Of a DNA stretch of 20,993 nucleotides, positions 1-6,372 are shown piece after piece (the first letter of the stretch is position 1; each line of letters opens with the position of its first letter). Source of the DNA: JBNJEM01 sp051745935. Lineage in GTDB: Bacteria; Planctomycetota; Planctomycetia; Pirellulales; Pirellulaceae. The notes below the pieces were generated by a model. The model was not told where the DNA came from and ran no database searches. It saw nothing but the letters and a program-made list of their open reading frames with translations. The stretch covers positions 1-20,993 of the forward strand of contig JBNJEM010000058.1 in assembly GCA_051745935.1 (NCBI GenBank). Direction: 5' to 3'. The position numbers and the translations under genes are program-made.

Positions 1-152
1 CATGAACGCTGATATGTTTCAGGAGCGGAAAAGGGGATGAGTATGGGCTGCTAAAAATCGAGCGGTTAGCGGCGACCAGTGGCAGGCCCGTACATGGACC
101 TTTTGTTCCGCTTACTGGCTCCTGTTTTTCCTACAGGATTCAAAGCGGAAAC

Positions 153-165
153 GGTGCGTGGCACC
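153..165. repeat. REP-like hairpin GGTGCGTGGCACC
   Basis: This is a short palindrome, GGTGC-GTG-GCACC, preceded by GGAAAC. The same core, with GGAAA or GAAAA in front, occurs at 363-374, 516-528 (GGTGCCTGGCACC), 1850-1862, 2750-2763, 2918-2929, 3041-3051, 5042-5055 and 20769-20779. The pattern resembles REP sequences mobilised by REP-associated tyrosine transposases (RAYT). No such transposase gene is in the window, so these would be non-autonomous copies. Confidence 0.6.
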
Positions 166-510
166 GCCATTGTGGGAGGCTGCGCAAAAGGGGGGAAGGG
201 CATTTTACGGGGTAAGCTGGGGGCTCTGGGGCGCGTCCTGGTCTTGTTTTTGGTGGTTTTTGCTCGGTCGCTGCGCGGGACAGATTTTTTTTCTGGTGCG
301 TCGTCAAAGCCAGACACTCTGGTTTTCCGCTGATTAAACCTCTGAAAATAGGAGGCGGAAACGGTGCGTGGCACGTTTATTGCGCGTCATCGTTCCGCCT
401 TTCCTTCATCATTCATGATTCCTTGTTCATGATTCAATATTCAATTCCCTTTCCAGCCGCCACCCATGTCACTGCGGCGGACACGGAAGGAATATCGAAT
501 ATCGCAGGCG

Positions 511-800
511 GAAAAGGTGCCTGGCACCGCTATTGTGGCAAGCGACATAAAATAGGTAATGCGGTTTCGGGGGCCAAACCGTTGGTGTTGGGGGCGTTGT
601 TTGTTGTCTCGCGTGTTGCCGAATCGAGCCGTCATGCAAACCGGTTGTCATCCATCGGCGGCGGGCCGCACTGGCCGGGACGATGAGCCTCGCCCCGTCC
701 TCTGGCCGGAGGCCAGATACACCTTGGCCTGGGGTGTGAAACCCCAGGACGCGGGTTATCCCTCCACCCGTCCCCGCCGCCCCACCGATTGCACGCTGGA
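511..800. repeat. 290-bp duplicated block, copy 1
   Basis: The block starts with a REP-like hairpin (516-528) and runs through a GC-rich body to a segment with two small stem-loops: TGGCC/GGCCA, and CTGGGG/CCCCAG around 729-746. A second, roughly 90% similar copy lies at 1845-2133 in the same orientation. A short third piece of its left end lies near 3410-3462. It does not look protein-coding. Confidence 0.7.
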
Positions 801-1158
801 CGCGTGCCACGGGGGCGAACGCCGCATCAACGGTGCCGGATGCCACGCGGTCAGCACTCGGTCTGGCCCACCTTCGGCGGGCGGTATTGAGCAGCCCGGA
901 GACGCTGATTTGCGATCTGCCCTCGCCCTCTGCCCATTGAAGACGCCAGCCGTTGGCTTCCGCGCAGAAAGCTGACCGGATAGGGAACACGTGTTGGACA
1001 GCGGTAAGCCGGGGTTGATGCGACCACGTATTATGTAGCTCTCCAGCTTAGTTGCCAAACCCGCCTCCGTCGGCACAAGGTCGGCGGGGAGACCACCGGC
1101 AGGGTGAACATCAAATCCCGAAGTTATTCTTCCCACGTTCCTTAACGCAAAAAGGGCT

Positions 1159-1380
1159 TTATGAACCTTCTCCTATCATCAACTGAGGTTCGTACTCGCA
1201 GGAGAACAGCGTTTCCAGGGGAAATTTCTTAGTTGCATCCACGATTTCGATTCCAATGAGTTTCCCATCTTCAGTCAAATCTAAATTTACACCTTCCGAG
1301 ATTTCAATGACGCCGGAGGGCTGTCCATCAGAGAGCCTGAGATAGGCTGCATCGACTTCTTTATCATAAGTTATCTTCAT
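1159..1380 (-). CDS. DUF2283 family protein (putative antitoxin partner)
   Basis: This 73-residue protein matches the small DUF2283 family: the opening MKITYDKEVDAAYLRLSD and the later DLTEDGKLIGIEIVDA segment are the family's characteristic strands. DUF2283 genes are often found next to DUF4258 genes in pairs that look like toxin-antitoxin modules. The function is not firmly established, so the antitoxin role is inferred. It starts with ATG at 1380, overlaps the stop of the upstream DUF4258 gene as ATGA (1377-1380), and has AGGGAA just upstream inside that gene. The pair is therefore very likely translationally coupled. The length is normal for the family and nothing looks broken. Confidence 0.88.
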   Translation of the reverse strand: MKITYDKEVDAAYLRLSDGQPSGVIEISEGVNLDLTEDGKLIGIEIVDATKKFPLETLFSCEYEPQLMIGEGS

Positions 1381-1628
1381 TTCGTTCCCTTTTTCAGTGG
1401 ATATGCGGTGATGACTGTAATTTGGTTTTCTTCACATGAAAATACCACCTTAATGGGATAGCCATGGCGACTTACATTTTGGGAATCAATAACTTCATTT
1501 TTCCCCTTTGAGACCAAGCCAGCCTTTTTCTGACTTTCTACTACAGCCCGGACAGTTGGCTCAGATATCTCATACAGGGCCATGCGCCTTTTTGCATGAC
1601 GACTGAACGCTATCCTTATTTCTTCCAT
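1377..1628 (-). CDS. DUF4258 family protein (putative RelE/BrnT-like toxin)
   Basis: This 83-residue protein resembles the DUF4258 family. It has the early FSRHAKRRM motif, a central helix and a closing beta strand (KVVFSCEENQITVITAY). DUF4258 proteins are small, with a predicted RelE/BrnT-like fold, and commonly pair with DUF2283. A toxin role is inferred from that pairing. ATG at 1628 is chosen because it precedes the conserved motif at a normal distance; the upstream GGATTG is a weak ribosome binding site. It is the first gene of a two-gene unit with the DUF2283 gene and lies alone between repeat blocks, as a mobile module would. The conserved His (RHAK) and Arg residues are present. Confidence 0.85.
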   Translation of the reverse strand: MEEIRIAFSRHAKRRMALYEISEPTVRAVVESQKKAGLVSKGKNEVIDSQNVSRHGYPIKVVFSCEENQITVITAYPLKKGTK

Positions 1629-1661
1629 TTTTCAATCCGGATCAAGAGGCTGAGGCTGTCC

Positions 1662-1710
1662 GGGGTCAGATCCTGAGAGCGGAAAAAGGGGAGGAGTACA
1701 TTTTACGGGG
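1662..1710. repeat. REP-like motifs GGGGTCAGA and GGAAAAAGGGGAGGAGTACA
   Basis: Two short dispersed motifs stand side by side: a GGGGTCAGATCC imperfect palindrome, followed by a purine-rich GAGCGGAAAAAGGGG segment leading into GTACATTTTACGGGG. The first recurs as a perfect palindrome at 3470-3481. The second recurs at 23-43 and 4582-4610, and its TTTTACGGGG tail recurs near 203-212. Both types are of the kind seen with RAYT-mobilised REP sequences. Confidence 0.5.
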
Positions 1711-1844
1711 TACGGCACTCCGTTCGCGGGCCACGGTCGTGCTAACGTGTCCATTGTGATTGGAGCGGCGGGGGGTGTCAACGCGGCGAAAGGGGAACCG
1801 CTGATGAACGCTCATGAACGCTGATATGTTTCAGGCGGAGGGCC

Positions 1845-2133
1845 GAAAAGGTCCCTGGCACCGCTGTTGTGGCAATCGGCATAAAATAGGCAATGCGGTT
1901 TCGGGGGTTAAGCCGTTGGTGTTGGGGGCGTCGTTTCTTGTCTCGCGTGTTGCCGCATCGAGCCGTCAGGCAAACCGGTTGTCATCCATCGGCGGCGGGC
2001 CGCGGTGGCCGGGACCATGAGCCTCGCCGTCCGCTGGCCGGAGGCCAGATACACCTTACCCTGGGGTGTGAAACCCCAGGACGCGGGATATCGCTCCACC
2101 GCAGCTCCGACGCCCCACCGATTGCACGCTGGA
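1845..2133. repeat. 290-bp duplicated block, copy 2
   Basis: This is the direct copy of 511-800. It keeps the hairpin start (1850-1862, here GGTCCCTGGCACC) and the CTGGGG/CCCCAG stem-loop near 2061-2079. Differences are mostly single substitutions scattered along the length, so the duplication is not recent. Copy 2 is preceded by the 20-bp CATGAACGCTGATATGTTTC segment also found at the very start of the window. Confidence 0.7.
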
Positions 2134-2149
2134 AGTTCCGCTGGTTCGT

Positions 2150-2169
2150 CTCGGGATGGGAATCCCGAG
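2150..2169. repeat. 8-bp stem hairpin downstream of the DUF4351-like gene
   Basis: The stem CTCGGGAT/ATCCCGAG is perfect around a GGGA loop. It begins about 20 nt past the stop of the minus-strand gene ending at 2191. It could serve as a weak terminator, but no T-run follows on either strand. A dispersed palindrome is the safer reading. Confidence 0.45.
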
Positions 2170-2190
2170 CTACGGGCGTGCCTCTCGCTT

Positions 2191-2415
2191 CTATTCTGAA
2201 AACACCTCATCAATGGTTTGGGCGGTCAGGATGTGGTCGGACCAGCGGAGCAAGGTGTCGCTGTCGGCCGATGCCAGTCGCTCCTGGTATCGCGGGGGGA
2301 TGGTCCCGAACCGTGCCTCCAACTGACGCCGCAGCAGGTCCAAGCCTCCTTCTTGCCTTCCTTCTTGTCTTCCCTCTTGTCTTCCCTCTTGCCGCAATTG
2401 GTCGGCTATGGTCAT
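2191..2415 (-). CDS. DUF4351-like C-terminal remnant of an Rpn/PD-(D/E)XK transposase-family protein
   Basis: The 74 residues correspond to the C-terminal part of Rpn-type (recombination-promoting nuclease, formerly PD-(D/E)XK transposase family) proteins. There is a short lead MTIADQLRQEG, then a GRQE tetrapeptide repeat encoded by near-identical 12-bp units (about 2362-2395), then a DUF4351-like helical tail (LLRRQLEARFG to LLRWSDHILTA). The N-terminal nuclease domain, normally about 200 residues, is absent: upstream of 2431 the sequence is low-complexity repeat. The frame still has ATG at 2415 with a good GGAGGA eight bases upstream, so a small protein may be made. It is probably a truncated relic, but a free-standing short protein is possible. 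Confidence 0.65.
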   Translation of the reverse strand: MTIADQLRQEGRQEGRQEGRQEGGLDLLRRQLEARFGTIPPRYQERLASADSDTLLRWSDHILTAQTIDEVFSE

Positions 2416-2430
2416 GGTGACATCCTCCGC

Positions 2431-2612
2431 GTGCTTTGTGCTTGGTGCTTTGTGCTTTGTGCTTGGTGCTTAGTGGTTGGTGCTTAGTACTTAGTACTTA
2501 GTACTTAGTTAGTTGTTGTTTGTTTATCGGTTCCTCGTTGATTTCACGGCCTGGCTTTCACCACCTTCGCCACTTCAATACAAATAACAAAGCACAAAGC
2601 ACAAAGCACTTC
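2431..2612. repeat. low-complexity stem-loop, GTGCTTT type
   Basis: The left arm (2431-2475) is a run of near-heptamer units of type TGCTTTG/TGCTTGG. The right arm (2586-2610) is the reverse complement, built of CAAAGCA units. The arms can form a long stem around a loop that also contains AGTACTTAGTACTTAGTACT (about 2487-2507) and a unique segment (2520-2585). The loop's unique part is nearly identical to 4880-4948, but there the arms are built of a different unit, TTCTTTG. Confidence 0.7.
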
Positions 2613-2809
2613 CCCTTTAATTCCACAGCGTCGTTTTCACCACCTTCGCCACTTCAATACAGATAACAAAGCACGAACAAGGAACTTTCCGTTAATTCGA
2701 CGGCCTCGCTTTCACAACCTTCGCCGTTCCACCAACCCAGGCAGGAAACGGTCCGTGGCAACCGCTGTTGTGCCGACACGGTAAGCATCCGAGGAACTTG
2801 CGCGTCCGT

Positions 2810-2886
2810 ATTCGCGGTCCACTTCATTCGCGCGGGCCCCAAAACTCGGCCCTCTTGGCACCGCGCGAATGAAGGAGACCACGAAT
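2810..2886. repeat. 77-bp palindromic element, copy R1
   Basis: The inner arms TTCATTCGCGCGG and CCGCGCGAATGAA are a perfect 13-bp inverted repeat (2823-2835, 2861-2873). Outer arms ATTCGCGGTC and GACCACGAAT extend the stem with one mismatch across a 3-nt internal loop. Copies R2 (5102-5177) and R3 (20673-20748) keep the inner arms exactly while the loop varies. R1 and R3 are followed by a GGTGCGTGGCA motif within about 45 bp. Confidence 0.75.
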
Positions 2887-3268
2887 GTGCCTGTTCGGGT
2901 TTAGGCACAGGGGAAACGGTGCGTGGCACGTTTATGGTTGTAACCAGGGAAGGGACGCAGAGACTAACCATAAACAGCATGGAAGGAATATCGAATATCG
3001 AGCAAGGAATGTCGAATGATGACGTTCGACTCTGGGAAACGGTGCGTGGCATGGGCTGCTAAAAAAGTAGTCAGTTTGGGGCGATTTCGGAATTCGCGAA
3101 ACGGAGCAGTTTTGTGCCGTTGCTCACCCATCGCACGCCGATTACTTGGAGGACAACCGGAGTCGAAACGCCGCAAATGAGGCTCTCTCAAACCTGACAC
3201 GAAGGGGACGCTTGGCAACATGTTCCAGCGGCCCACAGGGCCGTGCCAGTTCCGGTCGCGTCGCATGT

Positions 3269-3312
3269 CATGATAGGCCCACGGATGGCAGAACGGACCC
3301 ACGGATGAGGAA
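3269..3312 (+). repeat. 44-bp dispersed repeat (inverted copy at 14144-14187)
   Basis: The segment begins CATGATAGGCCCACGGATGG and contains CCACGGATG twice. Nearly the same 44 bases occur in reverse complement at 14144-14187, between the exosortase and sigma-factor genes. No coding potential is apparent in either place. Confidence 0.65.
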
Positions 3313-3732
3313 AGACGGAGAGGGCCACGCCAATTCCGGCTCCGGCGGACGAACAAAAACGGGATAAGAAACACGTTCCGCTCAGCAGCCAGTTTCTTAT
3401 ATCGGTCCATGCGCGGCACCGCGATTGTGGCAGGCGGCATAAAATAGGCAATGCGGTTTCAACGGCATGGGGTCAGACCCTGTTTTCGGTTGTCGTCAGG
3501 GTCTTCGCGGCCCGGCCAAGGACCGGGCGACGTCACTGCCGGCTCGCTTCCCGCCGCTTGCCCCTTGAACGAACTCCATCGTTTGACATTCCGTGTTCAA
3601 TATTCGATATTGCCTCGCTCGCTTCTCGCCCCTGTTACTTGGACCCTCCAAAAGATGTCATTCCGCGTCGGCCCCGCCGAAAACCGAACCAGCGCGGCCC
3701 CCGCGGTCTCGCAGCGCCGGGACTGGTGCCGG

Positions 3733-4164
3733 TCAGGGGAGCTTCTGAAATCCCATGCCAACATGAAGGAAATGGTCATCGTCAGTGATCACTTGCCGAA
3801 TCGCCCGTTCGCTCATCATCCCCATCGAGCACAGGTCGGTGAACGAAATGGTCGACTTGTCGTGGAACCGCTTGCGCAACTCCCAAGCCGCGGAAAAACG
3901 TTGTGGCGTAACCCGCTCAATGGTCATATGTCCGGTATCGGCAGCCCCCAGTAGCTTTTCAACGAACCGAAAGGCACGGTCATAGGGTTCCCGCCGAAAC
4001 AACAGCGTGATGAGCTCGTCAAGCACGAAATCGCTGGTGACAATCGGCACGCCAGCTGTTCTCAGCGTTCGAAACACATTGGTCACCTCGCGATGAGCGC
4101 CATCACGGGGACTCCCCAACGCAACCCAACCCCACGTGTCCACGAACGTCGGCTGCTCATTCAC
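3733..4164 (-). CDS. PIN-domain ribonuclease toxin, VapC type
   Basis: This 143-residue protein has the PIN-domain layout. Acidic residues at expected positions are D9 (FVDTWGW), E50 (FVLDE), D110 (SFTDL) and D128 (VITDDDHF); together they would bind the metal ions used for RNA cleavage. Length and motif spacing are typical of VapC toxins. The start is GTG at 4164, overlapping the antitoxin stop as GTGA (4161-4164), which indicates translational coupling and fits the usual antitoxin-first order. The target RNA cannot be read from the sequence. All acidic residues are intact, so the toxin is probably active unless neutralised. Confidence 0.88.
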   Translation of the reverse strand: MNEQPTFVDTWGWVALGSPRDGAHREVTNVFRTLRTAGVPIVTSDFVLDELITLLFRREPYDRAFRFVEKLLGAADTGHMTIERVTPQRFSAAWELRKRFHDKSTISFTDLCSMGMMSERAIRQVITDDDHFLHVGMGFQKLP

Positions 4165-4424
4165 GGCTTCTCATCCACGTCGCCATACAGCCGGCGATCG
4201 ATCTCGGAAGACGAGATGGGCGGCTGGGACAACGTTCCCGCGAGCTGCAGCAAAGGATCCTCTGCCCTCTCATTCGACGATGTCCCCGTGGACGCCGCTC
4301 CGCGAATCCGGATCTCTCCGGGGCCAACCGTGATTTCCAACTCACCATCAAGGCCCGCCGCCGCCAATCGCTCCTGCTCAACCCACACGCCATGCTGCAA
4401 CTTCACGGTTTCTCTCTCAACCAT
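4161..4424 (-). CDS. antitoxin of the PIN toxin, AbrB-like
   Basis: This 87-residue protein lies directly upstream of the PIN toxin. Its N-terminal half (VWVEQERLAAAGLDGELEI, then a GEIRIRG strand) resembles the swapped-hairpin AbrB/SpoVT DNA-binding fold. The C-terminal ISSSEIDRRLYGD segment resembles the toxin-binding tail of antitoxins paired with PIN toxins. ATG at 4424 is chosen because GGGGGA lies seven bases upstream and the DNA-binding part begins at once; a longer frame reaching 4529 adds 35 residues without family resemblance. By analogy it should neutralise the toxin and repress its own promoter. I could not identify an operator. Confidence 0.78.
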   Translation of the reverse strand: MVERETVKLQHGVWVEQERLAAAGLDGELEITVGPGEIRIRGAASTGTSSNERAEDPLLQLAGTLSQPPISSSEIDRRLYGDVDEKP

Positions 4425-4778
4425 TTCCGATCCCCCTTTGTGAGATTTGAGCTGTGAGTGCACGTGGTGTTTTTTAACGTTCGGCATTCGAACTGCAGAT
4501 ATTGTACCTTGTGCGAGGCCAACGGGCACAGAGGCCAGCGCCCGGGGCGGACGTGGGCATAAGGGGAGGAGTCTGGACCGGGAGCGGAAAAGGGGAGCCG
4601 TACATTTTTCATGGTCGAGTGCATAAGCTAGGCAAGGACGTTTCGTGGTCGGCGGATTTGTGCGTTTAACACGTCACATTTGTGTCCGCGTTAACGGCCA
4701 GGGGAGGCGCTTTGTTCGTTGTTCGTGTTAGTGTGGTTGTTGGTTGGGTTGGGCGACGCTGGTGGAGTGAACGGGGAG

Positions 4779-4979
4779 TTCTTTGTTCTTTGTTCTTTGT
4801 TCTTTGTTCTTTGTTCTTTGTTGTTTGTTGTTTGTTCTTCGTTCTTTGTTCTTCGTTCTTTGTTCTTTGTTGTTTGTTGTTTGTTTATCGGTTCCTCGTT
4901 GATTTCACGGCCTGGTTTTCACCACCTTCGCCACTTCAATACAGATAACAACGAACAAAGAACAAGGAACAAGGAACTT
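4779..4979. repeat. low-complexity stem-loop, GTTCTTT type
   Basis: The left arm (4779-4880) is a run of TTCTTTG-like heptamers with TTGTTTG and TTCTTCG variants. The right arm (4949-4979) is the complement, built of AACAAAG/AACAAGG units. The middle (4880-4948) and the 3' flank to about 5177 match 2520-2585 and 2690-2886 closely. Only the repeat unit in the two arms differs, and it differs in both arms together. Confidence 0.7.
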
Positions 4980-5101
4980 CCCGTTAATTTCACGGCGTCG
5001 TTTTCACCACCTTCGGCGTTCCACCAACCCAGGCAGGAAACGGTCCGTGGCAACCGCTGTTGTGCCGACACGGTAAGCATCCGAGGAACTTGCGCGTCCG
5101 T

Positions 5102-5177
5102 ATTCGCGGTCCACTTCATTCGCGCGGGCCCCAAAACCGGCCCTCTTCGCACCGCGCGAATGAAGGAGACCACGAAT
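5102..5177. repeat. 77-bp palindromic element, copy R2
   Basis: It has the same 13-bp inner arms as R1 (5115-5127, 5152-5164) and the same outer arms. The loop carries single-base changes and a one-base deletion. About 100 bp of left flank is shared with R1, so the two copies were duplicated as part of a larger unit. The right flank instead leads into a segment shared with position 888. Confidence 0.75.
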
Positions 5178-5507
5178 GTTGAGCAGCCCAGACACGCTGA
5201 TTTGCGATCTGTCCTCTGTTGTCTCCGCCGCGTCGATCGTGGGGTTTCGGCCCTTGACCTTACATTGGGGTTCACCGATCTTGCCGTGGCTACCAAATCG
5301 TCTCGACGTCGTATCGTCGTATATCGCGGTCTTTGCGGGTTCACTTCTGGCTTCCGACTAGCGGGCCGAAAGAGCGTTTTGTGCGATTCAACATGATTGA
5401 CGAGGCAGATGGGGCCCGCTGCTGAACGCGGATGAACACGGACCTGCGGACCACACGAATAACCGCGGACAAAAACCGGACGATACCCCGGACTTCAGTT
5501 TCTTCTC

Positions 5508-5912
5508 TCACTGTTCAGCGGTTGGGGCTAACCCCCGTTTGACGGGGTTCAAGATCTCCTGGGCCTCGGAGACAAAACGTCTTGCCTCCTGCAGCGAGGG
5601 CTCGGACATGCTGCTTGGGTAACGCATTTCCACCGCGAAACCAGTCAGCTGTTCGTACAGGGTTCTGTCATCACTGAAGCTGGGTTGGAACATGACGGCT
5701 TCAGCCAAAAGAACCAACAGGTCATGCGTTTTGCCAAACGACACGCCGTGCCAGGTCAGTAACGCCTTGAGCGACTTCTCAACGGTTTGCCGTGCAAAAA
5801 AACACGGCAGGTCGGTGATGTCATAAGCAGAAGCAATGACTGCTTTGGCGGATAGCAAATCATGCTCGGCGTTGCGAATCCATTGCAGCGCGAATTCCTG
5901 TTCAGGCCGCAT
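5508..5912 (-). CDS. HEPN domain protein (putative toxin of a HEPN/MNT module)
   Basis: This 134-residue all-helical protein matches HEPN-domain proteins: an N-terminal WIRNAEHDLLSAK helix, a central FARQTVEKSLKALLTWHG helix, the THDLLVLL segment and a closing MRYPS followed by the last helix. HEPN proteins of this class pair with minimal nucleotidyltransferases (MNT). In studied pairs the HEPN partner acts on RNA and the MNT partner silences it, sometimes by AMP transfer. The classical RX4-6H ribonuclease motif is not obvious, so the activity is uncertain. ATG at 5912 overlaps the upstream nucleotidyltransferase by 11 bases, which implies coupling. Confidence 0.82.
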   Translation of the reverse strand: MRPEQEFALQWIRNAEHDLLSAKAVIASAYDITDLPCFFARQTVEKSLKALLTWHGVSFGKTHDLLVLLAEAVMFQPSFSDDRTLYEQLTGFAVEMRYPSSMSEPSLQEARRFVSEAQEILNPVKRGLAPTAEQ

Positions 5913-6192
5913 AGACCATTCGCCCAGTGCGAAACGCTTCGGTCACAATGTGATTTGGCGTCCCCTTCCAGTATTCAACTTCCTCAGGCGTGAAAACCAA
6001 GACGTCCATGGCCGTTTCCGGGGGCCAGACGAGACGCCGTATCGCCGCGGCTCGCCTAAAATGGGCCTCCGAACTCTCCGTGACAACCAACAGGTCCAGA
6101 TCGCTGTCTTCGGTTGCCGTGCCGTTTATTGGGGTGGACTGCGCGGTATAGGCAAGGACATTAGGCGGGTGGGGAGGCGTCCCGGTGCTCAC
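5902..6192 (-). pseudogene. MNT-type nucleotidyltransferase, N-terminally truncated
   Basis: The 96-residue frame keeps the second half of a minimal nucleotidyltransferase fold: the DSDLDLLVV segment with the metal-binding DxD, and the third acidic residue in MDVLVFTPEEVE. The usual first helix and the GS motif are missing; where GSRARG would stand, the sequence reads STPING. An in-frame stop (TAA, about 6217-6219) prevents extension upstream. The start would be GTG at 6192, with AGGAGA directly abutting it, which is too close for a good ribosome binding site. I read it as a gene that lost its 5' end. It may still be translated as a binding partner, but nucleotide transfer is unlikely. Confidence 0.6.
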
Positions 6193-6198
6193 TCTCCT

Positions 6199-6228
6199 AT
6201 TACCGTCAACATTCCATTACCGTCAACA
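6199..6228. repeat. 13-bp direct repeat ATTACCGTCAACA, two copies
   Basis: Copies at 6199-6211 and 6216-6228 lie just upstream of the truncated nucleotidyltransferase. They could be an operator or simply the junction left by the event that removed the gene's 5' end. On the minus strand each reads TGTTGACGGTAAT, which includes a TTGACG that could act as a -35 box, but no matching -10 box is clear. Confidence 0.4.
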
Positions 6229-6372
6229 ACGTTGTAGAGGGGGGCGAGGCGAGAGGGCCAGCCGTTGATTGGGCCGGGGCTGCCGTGCCTCGAGAAGGCA
6301 GCCGAAGGGAAGAAGGCCGCTGGGCGTGAGTCGCCGCGGGTGGTCTGGCGGCGGCCCGGCGGCGGTGGGAGC

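Larger units (their letters stand above)
1..1158. other. gene-free repeat field
   Basis: I see no convincing gene here; the open frames lack ribosome binding sites and family resemblance and run across repeats. The stretch holds REP-like hairpins at 153-165, 363-374 and 516-528, a segment at 1-23 that recurs at 1813-1835 (shared core CATGAACGCTGATATGTTTC), the first copy of a 290-bp duplicated block (511-800), and a stretch near 888-928 that recurs near 5176-5215. Positions 929-1158 show nothing I can name. Confidence 0.6.
2416..3732. other. gene-free repeat mosaic
   Basis: No gene is supported in these 1.3 kb. In order the stretch holds the GTGCTTT stem-loop (2431-2612), a partial second right arm mixing both unit types (2641-2690), a REP-like hairpin (2750-2763), the 77-bp palindrome (2810-2886), two more REP-like hairpins (2918-2929, 3041-3051), an AATATCGAATATCGA motif near 2987 (also near 490), a 44-bp segment recurring inverted at 14144-14187, and a GGGGTCAGACCC palindrome (3470-3481). 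Positions 3482-3732 show only another copy of the ATTCGATATT motif. Confidence 0.6.
4425..5507. other. gene-free repeat mosaic
   Basis: No gene is supported. The stretch holds a REP-type GAGCGGAAAAGGGG/GTACATTTTTC motif (4582-4610), the TTCTTTG-type stem-loop (4779-4979), a REP-like hairpin (5042-5055), the palindrome copy R2 (5102-5177) and a segment shared with 888-928. A long hydrophobic reading frame through 4719-5396 is an artefact of the TTCTTTG run. Positions 5216-5507 hold nothing recognisable. Confidence 0.6.

Noticed and set aside
559..975. 138-codon frame and its shadows across the first kilobase
   Set aside because: It runs through the 290-bp duplicated block; the second copy does not keep the same protein, and no family resemblance is seen.
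4719..5396. 225-codon plus-strand frame that looks like a membrane protein
   Set aside because: The hydrophobic FVLC/SLFF part is only the TTCTTTG repeat translated; there is no ribosome binding site, and the rest crosses palindromes and REP motifs.
6278..6303. terminator after the NDP-sugar dehydratase gene
   Set aside because: A GGCTGCC/GGCAGCC stem is present, but it lies about 70 nt past the stop and no T-run follows on the minus strand.
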